A stretch of DNA of 64,000 bases from Saccopteryx bilineata (GCF_036850765.1 NC_089492.1:98041022-98105021), one strand, 5' to 3'. Counted from the stretch's first letter, positions 1 to 10,913 are shown. Notes: a model not told the origin generated them from the sequence alone. A program made the numbers and translations.

Positions 1-522
1 CTCTTAGGTCACACTCTCTATTATATCTGTAGCATAGAGGAGGTTAGGGGTGTGGAACAAAGATCCCTTACACGACCTTATAAAAAATATTAATTTAACC
101 ATTATAAATTTGAAGTAACTATATAAATGGCACACAAAGGAGAACCATATTATTGTTAAATGTTAATCAAATTAAAATTATTATAAAATAAAGGTAAGGG
201 AAAAAGAATAACACTACAATGAATAGCTCTATGCCCACAACAATGCTTTAAATAGAAGGTATTCCCTTCACCTTTGAGGAACCCTATGTACTTCTCCCTA
301 CCAGTCTGCTTCTCTCCTTGCTCAGATGCACCCACTATCATAAAATGTATCTGTATCAGACCCTTGCTTTTAAATATAATTTTGCCACATTTTTGAAATC
401 CTAAAAGAGGTATTATTTAATTGTCGAATGTTTTTTTGTATGATAGAAACAGATTTTTTACTGTATCTTCTCCAACTTATCCTTTTAGTATTCTGTTCCT
501 AAGAGTTACCCATGTTGTAACA
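1..522. other. AT-rich intergenic DNA, no gene
   Basis: No convincing coding region. Short open frames have no recognisable motif. The stretch from about 360 onward reads vaguely like very old L1 3' sequence but is too decayed to assign. Confidence 0.4.
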
Positions 523-527
523 AAGAA

Positions 528-559
<32 letters not shown>

Positions 560-604
560 GGAGGAGGAGGAGGAGGAGGAGGAGAAGGGGAAGAAGAAGA
601 AGGA
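523..604 (+). repeat. (GAG)n/(GAA)n purine microsatellite
   Basis: Nearly pure GGA/GAA triplets. It translates as a poly-arginine run in one frame, which is an artefact of the repeat and not a protein. It can form purine-strand triplex structure. Confidence 0.95.
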
Positions 605-774
605 GACTGTAGCTCATTATTTCCATCACGATATAGTATACTATTGTACAAATAACTCACTTTTTTTTTCCACAACAGGTGATATTTTTAATTGTTCTCA
701 GCTCTTGCTATTATAAACCTTGTTCTTATGAATAATCTAGAACAAATTCTGGGTACACACATTCCAGGATTCTT
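605..774 (-). mobile_element. possible decayed L1 3' region
   Basis: The wording (a TATAGTATACTATTGTACAA-like stretch, then a stretch about readings of nearby L1 C-terminal ORF2) resembles the reverse complement of an old L1 ORF2 end. It is short and highly decayed, so the call is tentative. Confidence 0.3.
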
Positions 775-1118
775 TTTTTTTATTCAGTGAGAGGAGGGGA
801 GGCAGACACAGACTCCTGCCTGTGCCCTGACCAGGATTCACCTGGCAAGCTCACTACGGGGCACTGCTCTGTTGCTCAGCAACCGAGCTCTTCTTAGCAC
901 CAAAGGCAGAGGCCATGGAGCCATTCTCAGTGTCTGGGACCAACTCACTCCATTTGAGCCCTGGCTGCAAGAAGGGAAGAGAGAGAGAGAGAGAGAAGCA
1001 AGAGAAGGAAGGATGGAGAAACAGATGGGTGCTTTTCCTGTGTGCACTGACTGGGCATTGAACCCAGGACATTCACATGCAAGGCCCATGCTCTACCACT
1101 GAGCCAACAAACAAGGGT
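775..1118 (-). mobile_element. SINE-A (tRNA-derived)
   Basis: Minus-strand tRNA-derived SINE with its T-rich tail at the left and its tRNA-like head (degenerate box A and box B) at the right. Flanked by an 11-bp target-site duplication, CCAGGATTCTT, at 764-774 and 1119-1129. Many substitutions show it is an older copy than the one at 63067. Confidence 0.9.
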
Positions 1119-1539
1119 CCAGGATTCTTAAATTAGTTCATGTTGTAAAGTTCTTTTTCAGTTCACAGAAACTATGACAACTTTCTCATAACAATGTTGT
1201 GAAAAATTAAATACTTTATGTATTTTAAATCAGTAAAATAGGAAATAATTTGCATAAATTATATTTGGGAATATTGCAATAACTGTGATATGACTATACC
1301 TATAACTTCTGTGATGATAAATTTTAGGTATTGCTAATACTACTGAAGACTGCTCCCTTCATTCATAATTGAAAAATAAGCTAAATCACAAGTGAAGGTT
1401 AATAAAAATAAAATATTTTTTCCCCATTTAAGAACACAGACCCTCTGAAATCGTTTCAGATACCTTTGGAGAGACAATAAATCTCAGTCAAAAAACACCT
1501 GACTACAAAAAAAGTTTTACTAAGTAACTCTAAATGTTT
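1119..1539. other. AT-rich intergenic DNA, nothing recognised
   Basis: No gene, RNA or clear repeat seen beyond the flanking SINE duplication. Confidence 0.4.
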
Positions 1540-2240
1540 TTCCAAAATTATTTTCACAATTACTATTGAATATATAATGAATTTTCATTGTTTCGTGTCT
1601 TGTCAACACTCGGTTTTGTCAGACTTACAATATTTGTCCATCTTCTTGAAGTAAAATTTCATTTTGTGATGGCTTTCATTTGCATTTCTATGATTTTTAT
1701 GATATTGGGAATCTTATTCCATGTTTGTTAGCCATTTATGTTTTTCCTGTGAAATATTTGTCCATATTTCTTGTGTGGTAAGAGTTTTTTATATTCCCTG
1801 GGGAAAAACATTTTCATTCTCTCTAGCCTATGGTGGCACAGTGGATAGAATGTCAGCCTGGAATTCTGAGGTCACTGGTTAAAAACACTGGGCTTGGCTG
1901 GTCAAAGCATATGTGATAAGCAACCAATGAACAACTAAAGTGAAGCTACTATGAGTCGATACTTCCCCCTCACCTCTCTCCATAAAATCAATAAATAAAA
2001 TCTAAAAAAAATAAAAAGTTTGTTGTTCCCATCTCCTGAAGAAGTTGTCTTCATTTTTGTGATGCCTTCTGATAAATAAATATTTCTACTCTTTTTAACA
2101 TAATCAAAATAACCAATTTTTAAATTTTTCTTATTTTTAGTCTTAAGATACCTATCCCATCTTCAAAGATATAAATATAAATTTTTGTGTTCCCTTCCAC
2201 AAGTTTTCCTTTCATACTTAGGCCTTTAATAATCACTGGT
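1540..2240 (-). mobile_element. ancient L1 ORF2 C-terminal/3' fragment, split by a SINE
   Basis: Plus-strand text such as GGCTTTCATTTGCATTTC and ATATTTGTCCATATTTCTT is the familiar reverse complement of the L1 ORF2 C-terminal region (the [13 protein letters not shown] part). Reading frames are destroyed. SINE-C at about 1826-2020 interrupts it, and similar L1-like text resumes afterwards, so the L1 is older than the SINE. Confidence 0.6.
1826..2020 (+). mobile_element. SINE-C (short tRNA-derived)
   Basis: Head reads GGTGGCACAGTGGATAGA, a box A-like tRNA start. A pyrimidine-rich body follows, then a tail of ATAAA repeats. It is the same family as the copies at 40583 (minus) and 52963 (plus). 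No clean duplication was seen, so the ends are approximate. Confidence 0.75.
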
Positions 2241-2443
2241 GTGCTTGGGACTGCTTATGTGTCTTGAAGGAGCCAATTACTACATTCTCAGAAATCTAGG
2301 AGCTGGTTGACATCACATTGGCAGCTTGAAACAGGCCATGATGGAAATACTTATAACAAAGAAATTGCAAACACTAAAAATCAAAAGTTCCTTTGGTTGT
2401 TTGTTTAGGGTTTTTCTTGGGGGAACATTGAGTTTTTTAAACA

Positions 2444-2445
<2 letters not shown>

Positions 2446-2482
<37 letters not shown>
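2446..2482. repeat. (GT)n microsatellite
   Basis: About 18 GT dinucleotides abutting the tail of SINE-A on its left. It probably grew from the SINE tail. The Cys-Val frame through it is an artefact. Confidence 0.95.
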
Positions 2483-2484
<2 letters not shown>

Positions 2485-2792
2485 CTGAAGTGAGAAGCAG
2501 GGTGGGGAGTGGGGGGGGGGTGCCGGGGGTTAGACAGAATCCTGCATATGCCCTACTGGGATCCACCTGGCATGCCCACCACGGGGTGATGCCTGGACCC
2601 TCTGGGGCAACCGGGCCAACTTTCTTCCAGTGGAGCCTTGGCTATGGGAAGGGAAGAGTAAATAGAGAGGAAGAAGAGGGGAAAGGATGGAGAAGCAGAT
2701 GAGTAATTCTCCCGGGTGCCCTGGCCAGGAATCGAACCCGGGATTTCCACACGCCAGGCCGATGCTCTACCACTGAGCAAACTGGCCAGGGC
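2483..2792 (-). mobile_element. SINE-A (tRNA-derived)
   Basis: Same family as 775-1118. The head at the right end retains a good box B (GGTTCGATTCC-like, on the minus strand) and the terminal CCCTGGCCAG motif. Imperfect duplications around AAACATTT flank the GT repeat and the head. Confidence 0.9.
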
Positions 2793-2836
2793 TAAATTTT
2801 GAAACATTTATCACCACTCCTCTGTTCTTACTTCAC

Positions 2837-2853
2837 CTCAAATTGCTATTTTT
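2837..2853. repeat. target-site duplication of L1-1 (3' side)
   Basis: CTCAAATTGCTATTTTT matches 10897-10913 exactly and brackets L1-1. On the minus strand the site begins with an A-run after a T, as expected for L1 endonuclease nicking. Confidence 0.92.
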
Positions 2854-2989
2854 TTTTTTAATGGGGTGACATCAGTAAATCAAGATACATATATTCAAAG
2901 GTAATATGTCCAGGTTATCTTAAAGTTCAATTATGTTGCATACCCATCACCCAAAGTCAGATTGTCCTGTCACCCTCTATCTAGTTCTC

Positions 2990-3050
2990 TTTGTGCCCTT
3001 CCCCCTCCCCCTTCCCTATCCCTCTCCCCCCTCCCCCCGTAACCACCACA
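2990..3050 (-). promoter_or_regulatory. G-rich polypurine tract of L1-1 3' UTR
   Basis: The plus strand shows runs of five or more C separated by short spacers, so the L1 sense strand carries several G runs and could form a G-quadruplex. The same tract occurs in L1-2 (21129-21193) and L1-3 (about 44015-44074). Confidence 0.7.
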
Positions 3051-3078
3051 CTCTTGTCAATGTCTCTTGGTCTCAGTT

Positions 3079-6000
3079 TTATGTCCCATCTACGTATGGA
3101 AAAATGCAGTTCCTGGTTTTTTCTGATTTACTTATTTCACTCCGTATAATGTTGTCAAGATCCCACCATTTTGCTATAAATGATCCGATGTCATCATTTC
3201 TTATGGCTGAGTAGTATTCCATAGTGTATATGTGCCACATCTTCTTTATCCAGTCATCTATTGATGGGCTTTTTGGTTGTTTCCATGTCCTGGCCACTGT
3301 GAACAATGCTGCAATGAACATGGGGCTGCATGTGTCTTTACAAGTCAATGTTTCTGAGTTTTTGGGGTATATACCCAGTAGAGGGATTGCTGGGTCATAA
3401 GGTAGTTCTATTTTCAGTTTTTTGAGGAACCACCATACTTTCTTCCATAATGGTTGTACTACTTTACATTCCCACCAACAGTGGATGAGGGTTCCTTTTT
3501 CTCCACAACCTCTCCAACATTTGCTATTACCTGTCTTGTTAATAATAGCTAGTCTAACAGGTGTAAGGTGATATCTCATTGCAGTTTTGATTTGCATTTC
3601 TCTAATAACTAAAGAAGATGAGCATCTTTTCATATATCTGTTGGCCATTTGTATTTCTTCCTGGGAGAAGTGTCTGTTCATATCCTCTTCCCATTTTTTT
3701 ATTGGATTCTTTGTTTGTTTGTCGTTGAGTTTTATGAGTTCTTTGTATATTTTGGATATTAGGCCCTTATCTGAGCAGGTGTTTAAAAATATCATTTCCC
3801 AATTAGTTGGCTGTCTGTTTATCTTGTTATCAATTTCTCTTGCTGAACAAGAACTTCTTAGTCTGATGTAGTCCCATTCATTAATTTTTGCTTTCACTTT
3901 TCTTGCCTGTGGTGTCAAATTCATAAAATGCTCTTTAAAGCCCAGGTCCATGAGTTTGGTACCTATGTCTTCTTCTATGTACTTTATTGTTTCAGGTCTT
4001 ATGTTTAGATCTTTGATCCATTTTGAGTTAATTTTAGTACAGGGGGACAAACTGTAGTCCAGCTTCATTCTTTTGCATGTGGCTTTCCAGTTTTCCCAGC
4101 ACCATTTGTTGAAGAGGCTTTCTTTTCTCCATTGAGTGTTGTTGGCCCCTTTATCAAAAATTATTTGACTATATATATGTGGTTTTATTTCTGGACTTTC
4201 TATTCTGTTCCATTGGTCTGAGTGTCTATTTTTCTGCCAATACCATGTTGTTTTGATTGTCGTGGCCCTATAATAGAGTTTGAAGTCAGGTATTGTAATG
4301 CCCCCAGCTTCATTCCTTTTCTTTAGGATTGCTTTGGCTATTCGGGGCTTTTTATAGTTCCATATAAATCTGATTATTTTTTGCTCCATTTCTTTAAAAA
4401 ATGTCATTGGAATTTTGATAGGAATTGCATTAAATTTGTATATAGCTTTGGGTAATATGGCCATCTTGATTATATTTGTTCTACCTAACCAAGAACAAGG
4501 AATATTCTTCCATCTCATAATGTCTTTTTTGATTTCCCTTAACAATGGTTTATAGTTTTCATTGTATAAGTCCTTTACATTCTTTGTTATGTTTATTCCT
4601 AGGTATTTTATTTTTTTTGTTGCAATCGTGAAGGGGATTATTCTTTTGAGTTCATTCTCAATTGTTTCATTGTTGGCATATAGAAAGGCTATTGACTTCT
4701 GTATGTTAATTTTGTATCCTGCGACCTTACTGTATTGGCTTATTTTTTCTAGAAGTCTTTTTGTGGATTCTTTGGGGTTTTCGATGTATAGGATCATATC
4801 ATCTGCAAAAAGTGATACCTTTACTTCTTCTTTTCCGATATGGATGCCTTTTATTTCTTTGTCTTGTCTGATTGCTGTGGCAAGAACCTCTAGTACCACA
4901 TTAAATAAGAGTGAAGAGAGTGGACAACCCTGTCTTGTTCCTGATTTAAGGGGGAAAGCCTTCAGTTTTGTGCCATTTAGTATGATGTTAGCTGATGGTT
5001 TATCATATATGGCCTTTATCATGTTGAGATATTTTCCTTCTATACCCATTTTGTTGAAAGTCTTAAACATAAAATTGTGTTGTATTTTATCAAAAGCCTT
5101 TTCGGCATCTATTGATAATATCATGTGGTTCTTGTTCTTTGTTTTGTTGATATGGTGTATTACGTTAACCGTTTTACGTATGTTGAACCATCCTTGAGAT
5201 TCTGGGATGAATCCCACTTGATCATGATGTATTATTTTTTTAATATGTTGTTGTATTCGATTTGCTAGTATTTTGTTTAGTATTTTAGCATCTGTATTCA
5301 TTAGAGATATTGGTCTGTAGTTTTCTTTTTTTGTGCCATCCTTGCCTGGTTTTGGTATGAGGGTTATGTTTGCCTCATAAAATGTGTTTGGAAGTATTGC
5401 TTCTTCTTCAATTTCTTGGAAGACTCTCTGTAGAATAGGAACCAAGTCTTCTTTGAAGGTTTGATAAAATTCGCTGGTATAGCCGTCTGGGCCTGGACTT
5501 TTATTTTGGGGGAGGTTTTTAATGGTTTTTTCTATTTCTTCTCTACTAATAGGTCTGTTTAGGCTTTCTGCTTCTTCTTGACTCAGTCTAGGAAGGTTGT
5601 ATTGTTCTAGGAATTTATCCATTTCTTCTAGGTTGTTGAATTTAGTGGCATAAAGTTTTTCATAGTATTCTACAATAATTCTTTGTATATCTACGATGTC
5701 CGTGGTGATTTCTCCTCTTTCATTTTGGATTTTGTTTATATGAGTTCTTTCTCTTTTTTCCTTGGTAAGTCTTGCCAAGGGTTTGTCAATTTTGTTGATT
5801 TTTTCAAAGAACCAGCTCCTTGTTTTATTAATTTTTTCTATAGTTTTTCTTTTCTCTATTTCATTTATTTCTGCTCTGATTTTTATTATCTCCTTTCTTC
5901 GGCTGGTTTTGGGTTGTCTTTGTTCTTCATTTTCTAGTTCCTTAAGGTGTGAAGTTAAGTGGTTCACTTGGGCTCTCTCTTGTTTGTTCATATATGCCTG

Positions 6001-6906
6001 AAGTGATATGAACTTCCCTCTTATCACTGCTTTTGCTGCATCCCATAGATTCTGATATGTCGTATTATCATTTTCATTTGTCTGTATATATCTTTTGATC
6101 TCTGCACTTATTTCTTCTTTGACCCATTCATTCTTTAAAAGTATGTTGTTTAGTTTCCACATTTTTGTGGGATTTTTTCCCTCTTTTTTGCTGTTGAATT
6201 CTAGTTTCAAGGCTTTATGATCAGAAAATATGCTTGGTACAACTTCAATTTTTCTGAATTTGCTGATGTTGTTTTTGTGGCCCAGCATATGGTCAATTCT
6301 TGAGAATGATCCATGTACACTGGAGAAAAATATATACTCAGTCACTTTGGGATGAAATGTCCTGTAGATGTCTATCATATCCAGGTGCTCTAGTGTTTTG
6401 TTTAAGGCCACTATGTCTTTGTTGATTCTCTGTTTGGATGACCGATCTAGAGCCGTCAGCGGTGTATTGAGGTCTCCAAGTATGATTGTATTTTTGTCAG
6501 TTTTTGTTTTAAGGTCAATAAGTAGCTGTCTTATATATTTTGGTGCTCCTTGGTTTGGTGCATATATATTAAGAATTGTTATGTCTTCTTGATTCAGTGT
6601 CCCCTTAGCCATTATGAAATGGCCATTTTTGTCTCTGAGTACTTTTCCTGTCTTGTAGTCAGCATTATCCGATATGAGTATTGCTACACCTGCTTTTTTT
6701 TGGATGTTATTTCCTTGGAGTATTGTTTTCCAGCCTTTCACTTTGAATTTGTTTTTATCCTTGTTACTTAGATGAGTTTCCTGTAGGCAGCATACAGTTG
6801 GATTTTCTTTTTTGATCCATTCGGCTACTCTGTGCCTTTTTATTGGTGAGTTTAATCAGTTTACATTTAGTGTAATTATTGACACTTGTGAGTTCCTCAT
6901 TGCCAT
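3079..6906 (-). pseudogene. L1-1 ORF2 (endonuclease-reverse transcriptase), one nonsense codon
   Basis: ORF2 encodes the enzyme that nicks target DNA and reverse-transcribes L1 RNA. From the ATG at 6904-6906 to the stop it spans 1275 codons, the same as the usual mammalian length. The only break I see is TGA at codon 17 (6856-6858), where relatives have Gly (GGA). Downstream, 1258 codons are open. The apurinic-like endonuclease residues sit at the canonical positions N14, E43, D145, N147, D205, D229 and H230. The reverse-transcriptase motif FADD is at 700-703, and the C-terminal Cys/His motif has C1130, C1134, H1142 and C1147. The break lies just after N14, so a product begun downstream would lack that residue. 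L1 ORF2 translation is unconventional, so partial expression cannot be excluded. Confidence 0.95.
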
Positions 6907-7213
6907 TTTATAGATTGCTTTCTGTTAGTTTTGTGCCTTGTTTGATTCTTCTCTTTCGTTTTTCTATCTTTTGTTTTTATTTGGTTGTGTTCCATACAAC
7001 TTTCCTCTCTCTATTGCTATCTTTTTTAAATCATGTGCTTCTGTGGTGGTTTTTTCAATGGTGGTTACCATTAAGTAATGAAAAGGGTTCCTACCCTGTT
7101 CATTGTAGTGCACTATTTTGTGAGTACTTTTGCCCTCCATTGTCCTTTTCTACTGTTAATCTTCATCCTCTCCCCCCCTTTCTTATTGTTGTCACAGTTT
7201 AAAGTTGGTTTTG
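6907..7213 (-). other. L1-1 inter-ORF spacer, 307 nt
   Basis: Non-coding stretch between the ORF1 stop and the ORF2 ATG. It is homologous to the spacers of L1-2 and L1-3 but shares no conserved reading frame with them. Human L1 has a spacer of about 63 nt, so this one is long. Confidence 0.85.
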
Positions 7214-8236
7214 TTATGTTCTTCTTGGAGCTTTTACTTGTGGCTTTGTAGTTGTTGTTTTTTTATTCTTTGTATCTGATTGGAGAACCCCCTTTAGTAT
7301 TTCCTGGAGTGGGGGTTTTCTGGTGATAAATTCTCTCATCTTTTCTGTATCTGTGAATGTTTTTATTTCTCCTTCATATTTGAAGGTTAGCTTTGATGGG
7401 TATAGTATTCGTGGCTGAAAGTTCCTCTCTTTCAAGACTTTAAATATTGGGGTCCACTCTCTTCTAGCTTGTAGAGTTTCTGTTGAGAAATCTGATGATA
7501 ATCTAATGGGCCTTCCTTTATATGTTGTATTCTTCTTTTCCCTGGCTGCCTTGAGAATTTTTTCTTTGCAGTTGGTTTGTGCCATTTTTATTATGATGTG
7601 CCTTGAAGTAGGTTTGTTGGGGTTAAGAAAACTTGGAGTTCTGTTTGCTTCTAGAATTTGAGGTTTTAGTTCTTTCCAGAGGCTTGGGAAGTTCTCATCT
7701 ATTATTTGTTTGAGTATGTTCTCCATTCCATTTTTTCTCTCTTCTCCCTCTGATATACCTATTATTCTTATGTTATTCTTTTTGATGGAGTCAGATAATT
7801 CCTGTAGGGCTATTTCATTTTTTTTAATTTTTGAATCTCTTTCTTCTTCTCTTTGTTGAGCCTCAAGTTGCTTGTCTTCTATTTCGCTGATCCTCTCTTC
7901 TATCTGGCCTCTTCTATTAGCTAAGCTTGTTACCTCATTTTTCAGCTCATGAATTGAGTTTTTCATCTCTGTTTGATTTGTTTTTATAGTTTCAATTTCC
8001 TTGGAGATATACTCTTTGTGTTCATCGAGTTGTTTTCTGAGCTCCCTAAATTGCCTTTCTGTGTTTTCTTGTATATCTCTGAGTATTTTTAGAATTTCTA
8101 TTTTAAATTCTCTGTCGTTTAACTCCAAGGTTTCCAATATCTTAAATTTTTTCTCCATAGATTTTTTCTCATCTCTCTGTGTTACCTCTCTATCTTTTGT
8201 ATCCATGATATTCGATTTTCCCTTCTTTAATGGCAT
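7214..8236 (-). CDS. L1-1 ORF1p, RNA-binding chaperone
   Basis: Intact 340-codon ORF. ORF1p trimerises through a coiled coil, coats L1 RNA in cis and acts as a nucleic-acid chaperone in the cytoplasmic ribonucleoprotein. Visible features are a basic N-terminus, a long charged coiled coil (roughly residues 25-150, rich in E, K, Q and L heptads), an RRM-like domain (about 155-250, with IRIIGISE as the RNP2-like strand and RHIIIKM further on) and a C-terminal domain containing AREKKNTTYKGRPIRLSSD and FQPRILYPSKL. Length is close to human ORF1p (338). The ATG sits in CCTCAGATG, as in the other two copies. Its C-terminus is about 9 residues longer than in L1-2 owing to a small indel near the end. 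Confidence 0.95.
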   Translation of the reverse strand: MPLKKGKSNIMDTKDREVTQRDEKKSMEKKFKILETLELNDREFKIEILKILRDIQENTERQFRELRKQLDEHKEYISKEIETIKTNQTEMKNSIHELKNEVTSLANRRGQIEERISEIEDKQLEAQQREEERDSKIKKNEIALQELSDSIKKNNIRIIGISEGEERKNGMENILKQIIDENFPSLWKELKPQILEANRTPSFLNPNKPTSRHIIIKMAQTNCKEKILKAAREKKNTTYKGRPIRLSSDFSTETLQARREWTPIFKVLKERNFQPRILYPSKLTFKYEGEIKTFTDTEKMREFITRKPPLQEILKGVLQSDTKNKKTTTTKPQVKAPRRT

Positions 8237-10896
8237 CTGAGGGTGATTTTCTTGATAGTATTAATGAGATTTTATAAGGAATAAAAGGATAAAAAAATAA
8301 AAATAAAAATAAAAAATTGCACGTTTTTTTTAAAATTAATCATTAAATAAAGAAAAATAAAATAAGATAAAAATTTGAGGGGAAAAAAGGGAATAATTTT
8401 TTCCGCTCCTTTTTTCCTCTCCTCTCCTCTCCCCTCTTTTTTGAGAAAATCTTGTGATGAACTGTGAATTATATTGTACTAAATAGAACAAACAATACCT
8501 GTAGTGGAGGGCCTGAATTGGGGAGAAGTAATATAGGGGTAAAGGAAAAAAAAAAAAAAAAGAAAAAAAATACAAGAAAAAAATATTTATATATAAAAAA
8601 GGGGGGAGCAGTATAGACCCACGAAAAGCAAATTAGGAAAAAATTTGGGTCAAGAATAAAATGTTTTGCTTTTAGGTGTTGGCTGACTCAGAGATATGAT
8701 GAGAGGAATAAGAGGGAAACAGGAAAAAAGGGTGGAAAATTAAAAAATTACTATTGTATTTAGTGGAACAAGAACTAGATAAAATGGAGAGCCAGGGATG
8801 GGAGCACTGCTAATGTGTTAAAAAGGTGAAGTAAAAACCCTCCAAAATGACACAAACTTAAGTTTGAGTCCCAGATAAGATAATTTGTTCGTTATTGAAG
8901 TTTGAATGAGAGAAGACGTAAAGGAGAGAGGAAGAGACTAATATAGAGGGAGAAAAGAGAGAGAGAGAGAGAGAAAAGATGGAACCACTTAAAGAAGAAA
9001 AGAGAAAAAGGAGGAGAGAGAAAGAGAGAGTTAGGGGTTTTGGATTGCAACCCTCAAAGAGAGAAAGGAGGAGGAAAGAAAAGATAATGTGAGATGTAAC
9101 ACTTATGGGTAGTGTAGTTCAAAGAGAGGCGAGAGTAAGACTGAGAGAGAATTAAATGACCAAATTGGAGTAGAAAAAAAAAAATCAAGAATGAAGAAAA
9201 GAGACACAGATGAACAAATATAATAAGATGGGATAGGTTATAAAATCTGCAGATTATTCTTGATTTTGAGAGGTTGTCGTCTTGCTTTTTCTTTTCTGTC
9301 TTTCTGGTCGGTGACTTTGTACCCCGGGTTCTGCCCCTGTGGCACGCTCTGGAAGAGGTTTGCAGTTGATAATTCTTTATGGCAATGTCATGTATTGGGC
9401 TTCAGTCTCGTTGGCAGCCAAGGTTCATTAGTGTTTATAGGCTCCAACAGAGAGGATCTCTCACTGTGAGAGTGTTCCTGGAGCCTCTCTCCTAGTCTTT
9501 CCTTCCACAATTAGAAGCCTGATAATCCAGTTATGGGGTTGCTGCTGCCTCTGCCTGGATAGTAAAAGTCTCAAAGAGCTGGCAACTCCCCACTCTGTTC
9601 CCACTCAGCACAGGGCTCTGAGTAAGGCTCAGTCAGTCAGACCTGCCAGCATAATCAGGCGTGGCTTCCTCTCACTCAAAGATCTCTGGCTCTGCCCCTC
9701 TGTGGGATAACTCAAGTGCCCACTCCTGAGGCGTTTGGAGGAATCTCTAGCCAGACAGGTCACACTTCGAGTGAAATCCCTACCCACACGGAAAAGATCG
9801 AGCTTTGGAATTGGCTTTCACTCTATCCTCATGCGGCTTTCCCAAGGGGCTAGGGCTGCCTGAGATTCCGCTCCTGGCCCGCTCACAGACCTGCTCCTCT
9901 GTGGGAAAAACACGGGCGCCCACCTCTGAGGAGTTCGGAGGAATCTCCTGTTCACACTTCCTGCGTGCGCACTGACCAGATTTTGAGGCTCAGGCGTCCG
10001 GGACGCCTCTCACTCCAAGAAAGCCCTCTGCCCACACAGAAAAGTTACTGGGTTGGAATTGGCTTTCGCTCTGTCCCCGTGCGGCTTTCCCAGGGCGCTG
10101 GGGCTTCCGCTCCTGGCTTGCTCACGGGCCTCTGATTCTGCTCCTCTGAGGGAAAACACGAGCACCCACCCCTGAGGAGTTCAGAGGAATCTCCTGCCCC
10201 CTTTGCGTGCGTGCGCACTGACCAGATTATGAGGTTCGCACGGGACGCTTCTCGCTCCGCGAAAGCCCTCCTCCTGCACAGAAAAGTTCCGCCGTTGGAG
10301 TTGGCTCCAGCTCCCTCCCCGTGCCCGGTCCCCTCAGGGCGCTGGGGCTCCTAGGAGATGCTGCTTTTTGCCCACACAGAGGCCTCTGACTTTGCTTCTC
10401 TGTGGGTTAGCACGGGCGGCGCCCACCCCTGAAGTGTTCGTAGGAATCTTTTGCCCACTAACCATGCCAACCAGGAGATGCGGAAAATGGATGCCCCACT
10501 TGTCTTTCTTTGTCTGGGTTTGGCGCGCGCGTGTTAGTTTGAATTGCCCAGGTTTTTCCACGGCTTGGATCTCCGTGCCACTGCCTGATTTGGCTGTACC
10601 GCAGCCTGGAACTATTCACTCCCTACGCCCGCCTTAGTTTCTATATTCTCAATTCTCAGTGAAAGCCATCCTGTTTGGATTAGAGAGGAAGGCGGAGCAT
10701 TTCTTACTCCTTATTTCCCCCGAAGTTTGACCATATATTTAGCCAATCTTTCGCTTGATCCTACCTTCGGGTGTGTTGTGAAGCATCTGAAGACTCCAAG
10801 GATAGGTTTTTCTGTTTCTGGTTGAAGTACTTGTTGAGTTTATGGGGAGATTTTCGGTATCGCTTCCTACCGCGCCATCACTGTGACGTCCGAGGT
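8237..10896 (-). promoter_or_regulatory. L1-1 5' UTR / internal promoter
   Basis: About 2.66 kb upstream of ORF1. The ORF1-proximal half (8237 to about 9690) is A-rich on the L1 strand and aligns with the L1-2 5' UTR at about 14600-15937. The distal half (9690-10640) is CpG-rich and made of tandem units with no counterpart in L1-2. The extreme 5' end again resembles L1-2, with a CRE-like half site (10884-10891) and an ATGGCGCG motif (10871-10878) at the usual YY1 position. Confidence 0.85.
9694..10640 (-). repeat. tandem monomers in L1-1 5' UTR
   Basis: A CTCTGTGGG...CCCACnCCTGAGG...GGAGGAATCT block recurs at about 9694, 9893, 10140 and 10394, so units are about 199, 247 and 254 bp. Each unit also repeats GAAAAG...TTGGAATTGGCTTTC and GCGGCTTTCCC. 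The arrangement recalls the monomeric promoters of rodent L1. Confidence 0.8.
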
Positions 10897-10913
10897 CTCA
10901 AATTGCTATTTTT
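10897..10913. repeat. target-site duplication of L1-1 (5' side)
   Basis: Exact copy of 2837-2853. Confidence 0.92.

Larger units (their letters stand above)
2854..10896 (-). mobile_element. L1-1, full-length LINE-1 retrotransposon
   Basis: Complete minus-strand L1 of 8043 bp. From the 5' end it has a 5' UTR (10896-8237), ORF1 (8236-7214), an unusually long inter-ORF spacer (7213-6907), ORF2 (6906-3079), a 3' UTR with a G-rich tract (C-rich on plus, about 3000-3045) and a poly(A) tail at 2854-2860. The exact 17-bp target-site duplication proves retrotransposition. Its ORFs are the best preserved in the window, with ORF1 intact and ORF2 carrying one nonsense codon. Its upstream 5' UTR half differs from that of L1-2 and L1-3, so it belongs to a different subfamily. 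Confidence 0.96.

Noticed and set aside
421..612. Open frame rich in arginine
   Set aside because: It is the GAG/GGA microsatellite read in one frame; no other support.
2445..2702. Open frame starting Cys-Val repeats
   Set aside because: Translation of the (GT)n repeat and a SINE-A tail.
4562..5197. 211-codon plus-strand frame
   Set aside because: Antisense shadow of L1-1 ORF2; similar antisense frames appear in the other two L1 copies only because the sense strand is conserved.
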